This document shows, one piece after another, positions 20,313-28,479 of a stretch of DNA of 35,659 nucleotides; within the stretch, counting starts at the first letter, position 1; each line of letters starts with the position of its first letter. Below the pieces are notes generated by a model that saw nothing but the letters and a program-made list of their open reading frames with translations, was not told the DNA's origin and searched no databases. The stretch covers positions 1 to 35,659 of the IMG/VR virus record IMGVR_UViG_3300029267_003811; one strand, 5' to 3'. The position numbers and the translations under genes are program-made. This DNA comes from a virus.

Positions 20313-22659
20313 CACGTACAACGATCCCAACTTCAACATCGACACCGACTGCTCGGTGGATGATCTTACCACCATCAAGGGCTCGGCGCCGGACCTGGAT
20401 GACGTCATCTGGATTTACAATGACGCCACGCTCTCCTGGACGGATGAGGATGACGCCGTTGAGCTGCAGTGCAAGCAGATTTGCTACGGCGAGACCTCCG
20501 GCGGCGCGGCTGATGCGGGTAAGCGCTTGGGCCACCGCAGCTTCACCAAGGCCGGGGTGGAGATTGTCTTCAAGGGCGACGCCTCTGACCACACGCTCTC
20601 TGGCGAGTGTGCCAACCCGGCCAGTGCGGATGACTCCTCCAAGGACATCACTCTCTACGCCCGGGGCACCCTGGCCAATCCCATAGTGTTCCGGAACGAC
20701 AACAACGCCTACGACGCTGCCCACCAGTGGAGCCACTATCATCAGTACGGATCATTCGATCAAGACTACGTGCACGATAAGTATGCTACTGCGGCCTATG
20801 ACCTGTACTGTGCAGATAGCCGTACCAACGCGGCAGAGCAGGTGTTTGACCACCTGACGGTCACTGACTGTCAGCACATCTTTTATATGATGGACAACGG
20901 GTATAAGGACCTGCCTTTGAAGGCTAGGTTCATAACCTGTCACATGGAGAATGTTGTCTGTCACATCGTCCGTAGTTACGGCAATATTCTCAAGCTCGCT
21001 GCGACCTTTGACCTCAGCGGGTTCTACGGCGTGAACAGCGGCGGAAGCTCTCTAAACTGGTACTTCGCAGGAGGCAAACTCAACGGCGGACCGGGCAAGC
21101 TCTACTTCGGAACGTGGCTTATCTCCCTCAGCGACATTCGGCCGACTGAGGTTGTCCCTGCCGACCTCGCCGCCGCTGACGCCGGCACCGGTGAGACGCT
21201 CACTGTCACCTGGTCCAATGGGGCCAGCTACGCGGCCGGCGACCTGGTGTACATCTACAACAACGCCGGCGATGGGCTCCTGTCTGTCGGTGACGCCACC
21301 GAGGGCAGCCTGGCTGTACCTGGTCTCACTGATGACCAGAGTTACACGGTCTACGCCAAGGCGACTAGTGACGGTTCCCATTTCAGCGCGGCGAGCGATA
21401 CGGACACCGCTACGCCGACGCACAGTGGCTTTGATTTTCCCGAGGCAAGCAACGTCACCGACGATGATACCGTGGACGGCGTGGCCGGCACCCTGGACCT
21501 GCCGGCGCTCAACAAGGTGGCTCCCTCGGATACGCTCCGCGGCGTCGCTGGCACCCTGGACCTGCCGGCGCTCAACAAGGTGGCGCCCTCGGACACGCTG
21601 GAAGGTGTGGCCGGCACCCTGGACCTGCCGGCGCTCAACAAGGTGGCGCCCTCGGACACGCTGGAAGGTGTGGCCGGCACCCTGGACCTGCCGGCCATCA
21701 GCGCCGTCGACCCGCTGGACACGCTGGAGGGCGCGGCCGGCACCCTGGATATCCCGGAGCTGGCCGCCGTCCTGGACACCGATACGCTCCGCGGCGTGGC
21801 CGGCACCTTCGACGCGCCCGCTTATGCGGCCGCCTACGAGGCCGGCCGGAACACACTCATCGATACCGCCGACGTCAAGGCCGGCGAGGACATCCACCAG
21901 TTAGGTGCGCACCGCACCGGCGCGCTGGACATCACCGCGCCGGGCACCCCGGTCATCGCCTGCAGCGCCACCGGCGTCACCGTGGACGGCGACGCCGGTG
22001 CCACCAACTCGGTCTATTTCCGCCAGTACGGCCCGGCCGCCGCCCCCTGGGCGCTGCTGGGCTCGCGCGCCGGCGACGGCGAGGTGGCCTACGGCGACCT
22101 CTCCGATGGTAAGTACATGTTCATGGCGGTCAGCGCCGACGCCGCCGGTAACCTTTCGTTGCCTTCGGCCGCCCGGCCGCGCTACGTCGGCGGCGATGAG
22201 CGCTCGATTCACGAGCGGGTCTGGCTCGACGCCGCGGCGGATCTCGAGGCCGAGGGGTCCCTGTCCAAGTGGCGCCTCGACCGCAAGGAGAACCGCATCC
22301 AGGACATCCTCCGCGGCGGCGAGGCCCCCGACGGCAGCCTGCCCTACCTCTGCGCCGAGTGGGGCCGCGAGACCGGCGAGGCGGCGGTCGACGAGTACGA
22401 CGAGGCCCGCGGCCGCCTGACCGTCTACCTGTTGATCAAGGACCGCGCCGGCGAAAAGGCGGGCACCTGGGACCTGGCCCGCTACGTGGCGGTCGTCCAG
22501 CAGACCTTGGAGGGCGACCGCACCCGCGGCGGCCTGGTCCTGGAGTGGTTCTGTCGCCGGGTGGAGTGCAGCCGGGACCTGGTCCGGCCCTACCGGCTGG
22601 CGGCGGTGGAGTGCGAATACACGTTCAACCCCGAGCTTGCGGCTCGGGTGAGTGTGTGA
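20305..22659 (+). CDS. Mosaic tail protein: decoration/adhesin-like body with a tail-terminator-like end
   Basis: The 784-residue product starts at ATG-like TTG 20305 (reads TTGGCTAAC). Residues 1-280 look like a beta-rich adhesin (DITLYARGTLANPIVFRNDNN; many Asp, His, Tyr) and have lower GC. Residues 285-370 resemble an Fn3 domain (LTVTWSNGASYAAGDLVYIY ... SYTVYAKATSDG). Residues 388-512 hold six 21-residue repeats (DTLxGVAGTLDLPALNKVAPS). Residues 545-620 look like a second Fn3-like unit. Residues 640-784 (RLTVYLLIKDRAG, LAAVECEYTFNP) have the strand pattern of siphophage tail terminators, the protein expected in this slot. The fusion is inference. Confidence 0.6.
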   Translation: MANTYNDPNFNIDTDCSVDDLTTIKGSAPDLDDVIWIYNDATLSWTDEDDAVELQCKQICYGETSGGAADAGKRLGHRSFTKAGVEIVFKGDASDHTLSGECANPASADDSSKDITLYARGTLANPIVFRNDNNAYDAAHQWSHYHQYGSFDQDYVHDKYATAAYDLYCADSRTNAAEQVFDHLTVTDCQHIFYMMDNGYKDLPLKARFITCHMENVVCHIVRSYGNILKLAATFDLSGFYGVNSGGSSLNWYFAGGKLNGGPGKLYFGTWLISLSDIRPTEVVPADLAAADAGTGETLTVTWSNGASYAAGDLVYIYNNAGDGLLSVGDATEGSLAVPGLTDDQSYTVYAKATSDGSHFSAASDTDTATPTHSGFDFPEASNVTDDDTVDGVAGTLDLPALNKVAPSDTLRGVAGTLDLPALNKVAPSDTLEGVAGTLDLPALNKVAPSDTLEGVAGTLDLPAISAVDPLDTLEGAAGTLDIPELAAVLDTDTLRGVAGTFDAPAYAAAYEAGRNTLIDTADVKAGEDIHQLGAHRTGALDITAPGTPVIACSATGVTVDGDAGATNSVYFRQYGPAAAPWALLGSRAGDGEVAYGDLSDGKYMFMAVSADAAGNLSLPSAARPRYVGGDERSIHERVWLDAAADLEAEGSLSKWRLDRKENRIQDILRGGEAPDGSLPYLCAEWGRETGEAAVDEYDEARGRLTVYLLIKDRAGEKAGTWDLARYVAVVQQTLEGDRTRGGLVLEWFCRRVECSRDLVRPYRLAAVECEYTFNPELAARVSV
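21466..21840 (+). repeat. Six tandem 63-bp repeats within the tail gene
   Basis: Units begin at 21466, 21529, 21592, 21655, 21718 and 21781. Units 1-3 are nearly identical; 4-6 drift. Each encodes 21 residues with a GVAGTLDLPA core. The repeats are in frame, so copy number can change without breaking the gene. Similar GT-rich repeats occur in phage tail and fibre proteins. Confidence 0.9.
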
Positions 22660-22671
22660 GGAGGATGGGTC

Positions 22672-23070
22672 ATGGGGCATGAACAGTACGGCGGGATCAC
22701 CGCGGCGACCGCGGCGGCGGTCGCCCTCTACGGCGTGCGCTCGTACAGCGTTTCCGAGCGCATCAACGCGCTGGCCGAGCCGGCGGACAACGACCTCTGG
22801 CCGCAGGGGGCCTTGACCGGCGGCGGGAACTGCTCGTGGAACGCGAGTTGTGACCGGCCGCATCACGCGCTTAACGCCGGGGACACCGGGGCCGGCGGAT
22901 TCACCGAGCACCAGGGGGCGACCAGCAAGGCGCTGACCATCGCCAACCAGGTGATCACCGAGGTCACGCGGGCGGCGGTGGGCCGCGGCGGCCGCGGGGT
23001 GACCACGGTCAGCGGCATAGCCTACAGCTCCGACGGCTCCACCACGCCGGTGACGTTCGCCGCCGCGTAG
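22672..23070 (+). CDS. Probable tail tube protein
   Basis: This 132-residue protein starts at ATG 22672, behind TGAGGAGGATGG. It is beta-rich and Gly/Ala/Thr/Asn-rich (GALTGGGNCSWNASCDRPHHALN; TTVSGIAYSSDGSTTPVTF) without charged helices. It follows the tail-terminator-like domain and precedes chaperone and tape-measure genes. That is the usual slot for the major tail protein. A strong hairpin follows it, as for other highly expressed structural genes. It is short for a tail tube. Confidence 0.45.
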   Translation: MGHEQYGGITAATAAAVALYGVRSYSVSERINALAEPADNDLWPQGALTGGGNCSWNASCDRPHHALNAGDTGAGGFTEHQGATSKALTIANQVITEVTRAAVGRGGRGVTTVSGIAYSSDGSTTPVTFAAA

Positions 23071-23073
23071 GCG

Positions 23074-23117
23074 GTCCGAGGGGTCGGCGGACGATCCCGG
23101 GAGCGCGGCGCCCCCGG
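23074..23117 (+). terminator. Two hairpins after the probable tail tube gene
   Basis: GTCCG/CGGAC (23074-23078 and 23088-23092, 9-base loop) is followed by CCGGG-A-GCG against CGC-C-CCCGG (23097-23105 and 23109-23117, one mismatch). No T tract is present. They may limit transcription or protect the upstream mRNA. The second lies immediately before the next gene's ribosome site. Confidence 0.4.
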
Positions 23118-23133
23118 AAGAGGAGGAATGATC

Positions 23134-23520
23134 ATGCCCGAGAAGGAAAAGCCCAAGGCGCGGGTCTCCGCGCTGCTCTATCCCGACAAGGGGTTCCTGC
23201 GCGCGGCCGCGGAGTCCGGGGAGTTGGAGCGGCTCCTGGGCATTCCGGCGCAGCGCTGCCGCTGCTCGAGGTGCGCCCGCGGCGTATTCGTGCGCCTGGA
23301 CGCGCCGGGCAACGCCAGCCTGGGAGAGCGGTTCTTCGACTGGCAGCGCCCCCAGGGGCAGAGCTACTCGGTGGGCACGCTCAAGCCCTCATCGGAGATC
23401 GCCTCCATCGTCGGCGATCGCTCCGGCGGGTTCGTGGACAAGGACGGCCGTCCCCTCCCGGCCATCCCCGCGCGCATCCTGGCCGACGTGGAGTCCTACC
23501 GGCAGGCGGTGGACAAGTGA
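23134..23520 (+). CDS. Hypothetical tail-module protein with CxCSRC motif
   Basis: The 128-residue product starts at ATG 23134, with AAGAGGAGG at 23119-23126. ATG 23128 is in frame but too close to that site. Residues 1-35 contain a short basic lead and a helix (LRAAAESGELERLLG). Then come RCRCSRCARG (a possible zinc knot), FFDWQRPQGQSYSVGTL, and a final helix. It overlaps the tail chaperone gene by GTGA. No family was recognised. Confidence 0.6.
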   Translation: MPEKEKPKARVSALLYPDKGFLRAAAESGELERLLGIPAQRCRCSRCARGVFVRLDAPGNASLGERFFDWQRPQGQSYSVGTLKPSSEIASIVGDRSGGFVDKDGRPLPAIPARILADVESYRQAVDK

Positions 23521-23831
23521 GCGCCACCATCGCGGTGCGCACCTGCGGGGGGCAGGTGCTCCACGTGCCGCCCATGCGCCTGTCCTGGGCCACCGAGCAC
23601 CCGGAGATAATCAAGCTCATCGACCGGGTCCGCGCGCTCAACCTGGGGGGCACCCCGGGCATGGACACCGCCGATGAGATCGACCTCTGCCGGCGGTTCC
23701 TGGCCGCGGTGGTTCCCCTGGACCCGTCGAATCCCCAGGATTACGACGCCGACCTGGGCGACGTCATCCGGGTGTACGGCGCGCTGCGCGGCATCGAGGA
23801 CGCGGACCCTACGGCACGGCCGCCTGGTTGA
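23517..23831 (+). CDS. Tail assembly chaperone (G-like, zero frame)
   Basis: The 104-residue product starts at GTG 23517. It opens with a strand pair ending in LHVPPMRLSWATEHPEIIKLI and continues with helical segments (IDLCRRFLAAVVPLDPSNPQDYDADLGDVIRVYGALRG). This resembles the chaperones that coat the tape measure before tube assembly. It directly precedes the tape-measure gene, as in many siphophages. The frame ends in TARPPG at 23829-23831. A coherent continuation exists in the -1 frame (next entry). Confidence 0.6.
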   Translation: MSATIAVRTCGGQVLHVPPMRLSWATEHPEIIKLIDRVRALNLGGTPGMDTADEIDLCRRFLAAVVPLDPSNPQDYDADLGDVIRVYGALRGIEDADPTARPPG

Positions 23832-23986
23832 GGTGGCACGCGGCCATGGCCCGCTCGATGGGGTGCGACGCCCGCGCGCTCACCGTGCGCGACGCGCAGG
23901 ACCTGGTCTCCTACCTGGCCGCCGCCGACCGGCTCTGGCCGCGGCGGCTGGCTCCCGTCGACCTCCTGTCCTCGGAGGATGAGTGA
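23807..23986 (+). other. Likely -1 frameshift extension of the tail chaperone (GT-like)
   Basis: In the -1 frame the sequence continues YGTAAWLRWHAAMARSMG and DLVSYLAAADRLW to TGA 23984-23986, giving a 156-residue fusion if slippage occurs at the CCT codon of GACCCTACG (23805-23813). The slippery site is not canonical, so the exact position is uncertain. An internal ATG 23846 could instead make a 46-residue protein. The extension ends within four bases of the tape-measure start. Confidence 0.5.
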
Positions 23987-25494
23987 TGCCTGGGCGCGAT
24001 TACGTCATCCGCATGCGCGTGGACGGCGGCGACGTGTCCCGCCGCGAGATCGAGGAGGCCAAGAAGGGCATCATCGCCTCCGAGCGCTCCACCCGCGCAA
24101 TGACCCAGGCCAAGCGCGAGCTGGGCGTCGAGAGCAAGCGCGTCTGGGGAGGCATGACCGGCCAGGTCGCCGGCGCGCTCACCTCGCTGGTCAGCGTGGG
24201 CGCGACCATCGGTCTGGTCCGGCAGGCCTACTCCGGGTGGAAGCAGGACATGCAGGAGAACTTGCGGGTCGCGCGGCAGACCACCGTCGGCCTCACCGAC
24301 CTGCTCTTTCTGGGCGACCGGGTCCGCGACCCGAAGTTCCGCCAGACGGTGGCCGTGGCCGCCGGCAAGGCTTTGCGCGGCGAGACCGAGACCGGCATGG
24401 GCCTATATGCGTTGGAGTCCATGACCTCCACTCTCACCGTCGGCCAGCGCGCCAAGCTCGAGGCCGAGATGTTTCAACACGCCCGGATGGCGAAGTCCGT
24501 CCCCCTCCCCGATCTAGCTAAACTCTACGGCAAGGTGGCCAGCGTGGGCGGCCGGCCCGGCGAGCAATTCGACGCCAATGTCATCCAGAACATCGTCGCG
24601 CAGTTCATGGAGAAGGCCGCGATCACCAACCCCAGCGAGGTCGGGTCGGTTCTGACCCGGGCGCTGGCGATGGGGCCGATGGCCGGTCTCTCCCGCCAGC
24701 AGATGGCCGGCCTGACCGCCGAGGGCACCGCCATCACCGGCTCACCGGAGATGGGCGCCACCGGCGTGGAGGCGCTGACCCGCGTGCTCATGGGCGCCAA
24801 GGGCGAGAAGCTCGGCCTCCGCGGCAATCTCATCGAGCGCATCGGTCAGCTCCGCGACAAGGGGCTGTCCCCCGCGAAGATCGGCGAGCTGCTCGGCGAG
24901 AGCGGGATGCGGATGAGCGAGCTCCTGCCCACCTGGGACCAGCGCCGCGGCCGCATCGGCGAGTTCGTGGCGGCCACCGGCCCGGGCCGGGACATCCTCG
25001 GCGAGAAGCTCGGCATCGCTAAGGGGATGCAGCCTGAGTATGTATACGAGCAGCAACTCCGCCGGCTGGACATAGAAGAGGAACAGCTCAAGGCGGAAGA
25101 GGCAGCTCGGGACCGGAAGGCCGTTCTCGCACAGAGGGCCTTGACGAATTTCAATCGCAGGCGGGGAGCCGGATCACTCCGGCGGAGCTTGGATACGGCA
25201 ATCCTCCAGACGGCCATCTGGCTTGGGGCCGACCCGGAACGCTCTCTCGAGTCCGTCGCGGGGCCCGAGGGGTATGAGGAGGGACCTCTGGCTCCGTTCT
25301 TGGGGCAAGAGCCCCGCGGGCCTTCTACTCGGGAGCTCATGGAGGGGTACTATAAGGATGTTGCCGAGCTGGGTGTCGCGGAGGCCGGACAGCGGGAGGC
25401 CGAGATATACCACGATCTCAACGAGGCCGCGAAGAGGCTGGACAGCGCGGCCGGCCGGAGCCGCGAACAGCACCGCCTGGAAACGGGGTACTAG
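23986..25494 (+). CDS. Tape measure protein
   Basis: The 502-residue product starts at ATG 23986 (TGATG overlap). The N-terminus has charged helices (SRREIEEAKKGIIASERSTRA). A hydrophobic segment, GGMTGQVAGALTSLVSVGATIGLV, is at about residues 50-72. Long helical stretches with repeated MGxTGxxAL-type turns follow (TAITGSPEMGATGVEALTRV). It sets tail length, and at about 1.5 angstrom per residue the tail would be about 75 nm. From about base 25020 the DNA is less GC-rich and the codon choice differs, suggesting a swapped C-terminal part. Confidence 0.8.
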   Translation: MPGRDYVIRMRVDGGDVSRREIEEAKKGIIASERSTRAMTQAKRELGVESKRVWGGMTGQVAGALTSLVSVGATIGLVRQAYSGWKQDMQENLRVARQTTVGLTDLLFLGDRVRDPKFRQTVAVAAGKALRGETETGMGLYALESMTSTLTVGQRAKLEAEMFQHARMAKSVPLPDLAKLYGKVASVGGRPGEQFDANVIQNIVAQFMEKAAITNPSEVGSVLTRALAMGPMAGLSRQQMAGLTAEGTAITGSPEMGATGVEALTRVLMGAKGEKLGLRGNLIERIGQLRDKGLSPAKIGELLGESGMRMSELLPTWDQRRGRIGEFVAATGPGRDILGEKLGIAKGMQPEYVYEQQLRRLDIEEEQLKAEEAARDRKAVLAQRALTNFNRRRGAGSLRRSLDTAILQTAIWLGADPERSLESVAGPEGYEEGPLAPFLGQEPRGPSTRELMEGYYKDVAELGVAEAGQREAEIYHDLNEAAKRLDSAAGRSREQHRLETGY

Positions 25495-25496
25495 CC

Positions 25497-25871
25497 GTGG
25501 CCACGCACACCTGGAACTCGGTCACGCTCTCCCGCGCCGTGCGCGTGATCTCCGACCGGTCGGTGCGCCGCGAGCTGGTCTTCGGTTATCCCGGGCTGTC
25601 CGGCGTGGACACCGTGGACCTGGACCAGTCGGTCCGGGTCGTAGAGATGGTCGGCGAGAAGCAGGCCGCCGACGTGGACACGCTGCTGGACTGGTTCGCC
25701 ACCTGGCGCGGCAAGCTCGGCGAGGTCTCCACGCTCAGCATGTACGGCGGCGACGAGAGCGTGGAGCACTGCAAGTGCACCTTCGTGCGCACGCCGCTGT
25801 CCCCCGCCGAGACCGGCTTCGCGGCCCGCTGGCGCGCCGTCTTCACCCAGGTCCAGCCCAACGACACGTAG
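25497..25871 (+). CDS. Minor tail protein
   Basis: A 124-residue protein starts at GTG 25497, two bases after the tape-measure stop. It is beta-rich (HTWNSVTLSRAVRVISDRSVRRE) with a WFATWRGKLGEVSTLSMYGG core and two cysteines (HCKCTF). It sits between tape measure and hub, where distal-tail proteins usually lie. No specific family was recognised. Confidence 0.5.
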   Translation: MATHTWNSVTLSRAVRVISDRSVRRELVFGYPGLSGVDTVDLDQSVRVVEMVGEKQAADVDTLLDWFATWRGKLGEVSTLSMYGGDESVEHCKCTFVRTPLSPAETGFAARWRAVFTQVQPNDT

Positions 25872-25880
25872 GAGGCTGCC

Positions 25881-26435
25881 ATGACCCGCACGCTGACCGC
25901 GAAGATCCTCGCCCAGGTCCAGGGACTCTTCCAGTTCACTGAGGACCTCGACCTGGCCGTCAAGCTGGCCTACAAGCTGGAGGACGACGTCTCCCTGGCC
26001 ACCGGCACCGGCGCGGGCAAGGCCGACCAGCTCTACTTCACCGAGGGGACGCTGGCCCACGATGCCGACGTGGATATCGACCTGGCCGGCGCGCTCACCA
26101 ACATCCGGGGCGAGACCATCACCTTCGCGCGCATCAAGGCGATCATCCTCAAGAACGTCTCCGACGAGCAGGAGACCCCCACCGCCGCCAACCTGGCCCT
26201 GGGCGGCGGCGACGGCGGCGACGGCACCAACGCCTTCGCCACCTGGATATCCTCGCAGGCCGCCGACGGCTCGGAGTACCTCATCGCCCGCGCCGGCGGC
26301 GGCAACATGATCTGGGCGTCCGACGCCACCGCCTACGAGGTCACCGCCGACTCCGCGGACATCCTGCGCATCCTCAACCTCGACGGCGCCGACCAGGGCG
26401 CCTACGAGTTGCTGCTGGTCGGCGAGCAGGCGTAA
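25881..26435 (+). CDS. Tail structural protein
   Basis: The 184-residue product starts at ATG 25881, with AGGAGG as ribosome site. It is beta-rich and Gly/Asp/Ala-rich. The block DIDLAGALTNIRGETITFARIKAI is shared with a family of phage structural proteins, and the C-terminal strands (ADILRILNLDGADQGAYELLLVG) look like a jelly-roll edge. It is probably in the distal tail or baseplate, by position between tape measure and hub. Confidence 0.55.
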   Translation: MTRTLTAKILAQVQGLFQFTEDLDLAVKLAYKLEDDVSLATGTGAGKADQLYFTEGTLAHDADVDIDLAGALTNIRGETITFARIKAIILKNVSDEQETPTAANLALGGGDGGDGTNAFATWISSQAADGSEYLIARAGGGNMIWASDATAYEVTADSADILRILNLDGADQGAYELLLVGEQA

Positions 26436-26439
26436 GCGC

Positions 26440-28479
26440 ATGACCCGCGAGTGCAACCGCTCGGCCGTCCCGCTCGAGGTCTACACCGCGCCGGTGACCT
26501 CGGCCTACGGCGCCGGCGGCAACTACTCGTGGACCGCGCGGCCCGACCTGGTGGCCCTCGTCGAGCGCGTCAGCGGCTCGACGCCCTCCACCTGCCGGCT
26601 CACCAGCCGGCGCGACCCGGACTCCTCCGCGATGATCTATCCGGCGGTGCCCGGCGAGCCCGCCTACAAGGAGCGGCTGCCCTCCGGGGCGGAGGGCACC
26701 ATCCTCCAGCCCTACGGCCTGCCGGTGCACACCTTCATCAAGGTCGAGGCCACCGGGTGGGACGAGGCGATCCCGGAGCTCGTCTTCCTGGGCCGGGTCT
26801 GGGGCTACCGCTACAACCGCCAGGGCTGCCGCATGGAGGCGCTCTGCCGGGATTTCCGCGAGGACATGCGCCGCATCCGATGCAAGGCCTCGCGCTGGCG
26901 CCGGCCCATCACCGGCGACACCGTGTTCGTCCTCGACCTCGGCCCGCACTTCAACGCCGCCGGCCTGCCCGACCAGCAGACCTCCTCGGGTGGCGCGCGC
27001 GGCGTGGATTTCATCACGCCCCTCTACAACCGCGACGCGTCCGGTCAGGCCGACGTCGCCAAGGAGTACGCTTCCTTCTGGCGCGCCGGCGACGCCATGA
27101 ACTGCCTGCGCGATCTCTTCAGCGACGACGTGCACTCGGACCTTGACTCCACGGAGGACTTCCTGATCTGGCCCGAGGCCGAGGAGACCGGCATCTGGAG
27201 CTACCTCTTCACCGACCCGGTGATGGGCGATCCCATCCGGCTGGCGGACCTCGACCTCGCCGGCCGCTCGCTGTCCTGGGCCATCGACGCCATCGTCTCG
27301 GCCGCCGGCGCGGTGGACTGGACGCTGACCTACGTCACCGACGGCGGCGTGGAGAAGGCCCAGATCGAGGTCTACGAGCTCTTCGGCGCCTCCAGCGCCG
27401 GGGAGGGCGCGGACATCGACCTGGCCCTGGGCGAGCCGGGCACCAAGGTCCAGGACGCCGACGAGAACCTGGTGCACGAGGCCGATCTGGAGTGGGACTG
27501 GTCCGAGTCCTACGCCCAGGTCCGCGCGGTCGGCGGCCGCAACCTCTACGACATCACGCTCTCCACCGAGGACAGCAACCTCGCCGAGCTGGGCGCCAGC
27601 CACACCGCCGCCTGGCGGGCGCTGGCCTCGGGCACCGACGCCGAGAAGCGCGCCAAGAACTCGCTCTATCCCGACGCCTATCTGGCCTGGGGCGCGGCCG
27701 ACGGCATCACCTGGAGCGACTTCTTTTCCGGCGAGGCCTGGCGCGAGGGGCCGCGGCGCGCGCTGGCCGAGCTGGCCTCCTGGGCGCTGGCCGAGGACCA
27801 GGCCGCCGACCGCCCGGTCCGGCTGCGCATGATCGTCTGGCGCAAGATCGACGGCTCATGGGAGAAGCTCCCCGGGCAGCTCGCGGCCGTCCCGCTGCGC
27901 AACCGGGTGGGCTTCCGCCTGCCGTCGAGCGCGCGGATATCGCAGAGCTACGGCGGCGAGACCGCGGCGGCCTGGAGCTGGGACACCGGCACCAACACCG
28001 CCTATCCCATGCGCGTGACCATCTGCGTGGAGGCCGACCGCCGGCTCGCGGCGGTGGCCACCGACGCCGGGCTGGCCTGGCCGGCCGGCGAGCTCTATCT
28101 GCCGGCGGGCTCGCGCTATCGCTACGCAGCGCGCTCCAAGTGCTTCCTGCCGGCCACCGCCGGCGTCCCGGTGATGAACGGGGGTACCGACACCGAGTTC
28201 GGCGCGGGCGCGCCGGACACCGTCCGCGACGACACCGACGACCTCACCGGCCTGGCCTACCGGCGGCTGGCCCAGGTCCGGGGGCCGCGAGTGCGCGGCG
28301 CGCTGGTTCTCCCGGGCATTCGCGCGCGCATCTTCCCGGGCTGGCTGGTGGGCAGGCTCACCGGCGGCGGCGACGTCTACGCCGGGGGCATGACCGACGT
28401 CGATCTGGGCATGGCCGTGCGCTCGATGATACTGGACGCCGAGCGCCAGACCACCACCCTGCGATTCGAGGGCGCATAG
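26440..28479 (+). CDS. Tail hub / baseplate protein
   Basis: This 679-residue protein starts at ATG 26440, five bases after the previous stop. It is mixed beta/alpha. A central segment (SLSWAIDAIVSAAGAVDWTLTYV) and the C-terminal block ARIFPGWLVGRLTGGGD through MILDAERQTTTLRFEGA fit tail-tip hub proteins that link the tape measure and the receptor-binding parts. Its length and its position before the collar fibre agree. Specific enzymatic domains (such as a peptidase or lysozyme) were not seen. Confidence 0.55.
   Translation: MTRECNRSAVPLEVYTAPVTSAYGAGGNYSWTARPDLVALVERVSGSTPSTCRLTSRRDPDSSAMIYPAVPGEPAYKERLPSGAEGTILQPYGLPVHTFIKVEATGWDEAIPELVFLGRVWGYRYNRQGCRMEALCRDFREDMRRIRCKASRWRRPITGDTVFVLDLGPHFNAAGLPDQQTSSGGARGVDFITPLYNRDASGQADVAKEYASFWRAGDAMNCLRDLFSDDVHSDLDSTEDFLIWPEAEETGIWSYLFTDPVMGDPIRLADLDLAGRSLSWAIDAIVSAAGAVDWTLTYVTDGGVEKAQIEVYELFGASSAGEGADIDLALGEPGTKVQDADENLVHEADLEWDWSESYAQVRAVGGRNLYDITLSTEDSNLAELGASHTAAWRALASGTDAEKRAKNSLYPDAYLAWGAADGITWSDFFSGEAWREGPRRALAELASWALAEDQAADRPVRLRMIVWRKIDGSWEKLPGQLAAVPLRNRVGFRLPSSARISQSYGGETAAAWSWDTGTNTAYPMRVTICVEADRRLAAVATDAGLAWPAGELYLPAGSRYRYAARSKCFLPATAGVPVMNGGTDTEFGAGAPDTVRDDTDDLTGLAYRRLAQVRGPRVRGALVLPGIRARIFPGWLVGRLTGGGDVYAGGMTDVDLGMAVRSMILDAERQTTTLRFEGA

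Noticed and set aside
21466-21840. CRISPR or non-coding satellite
   Set aside because: The 63-bp units have no unique spacers and are in frame within a long gene; they are protein repeats.
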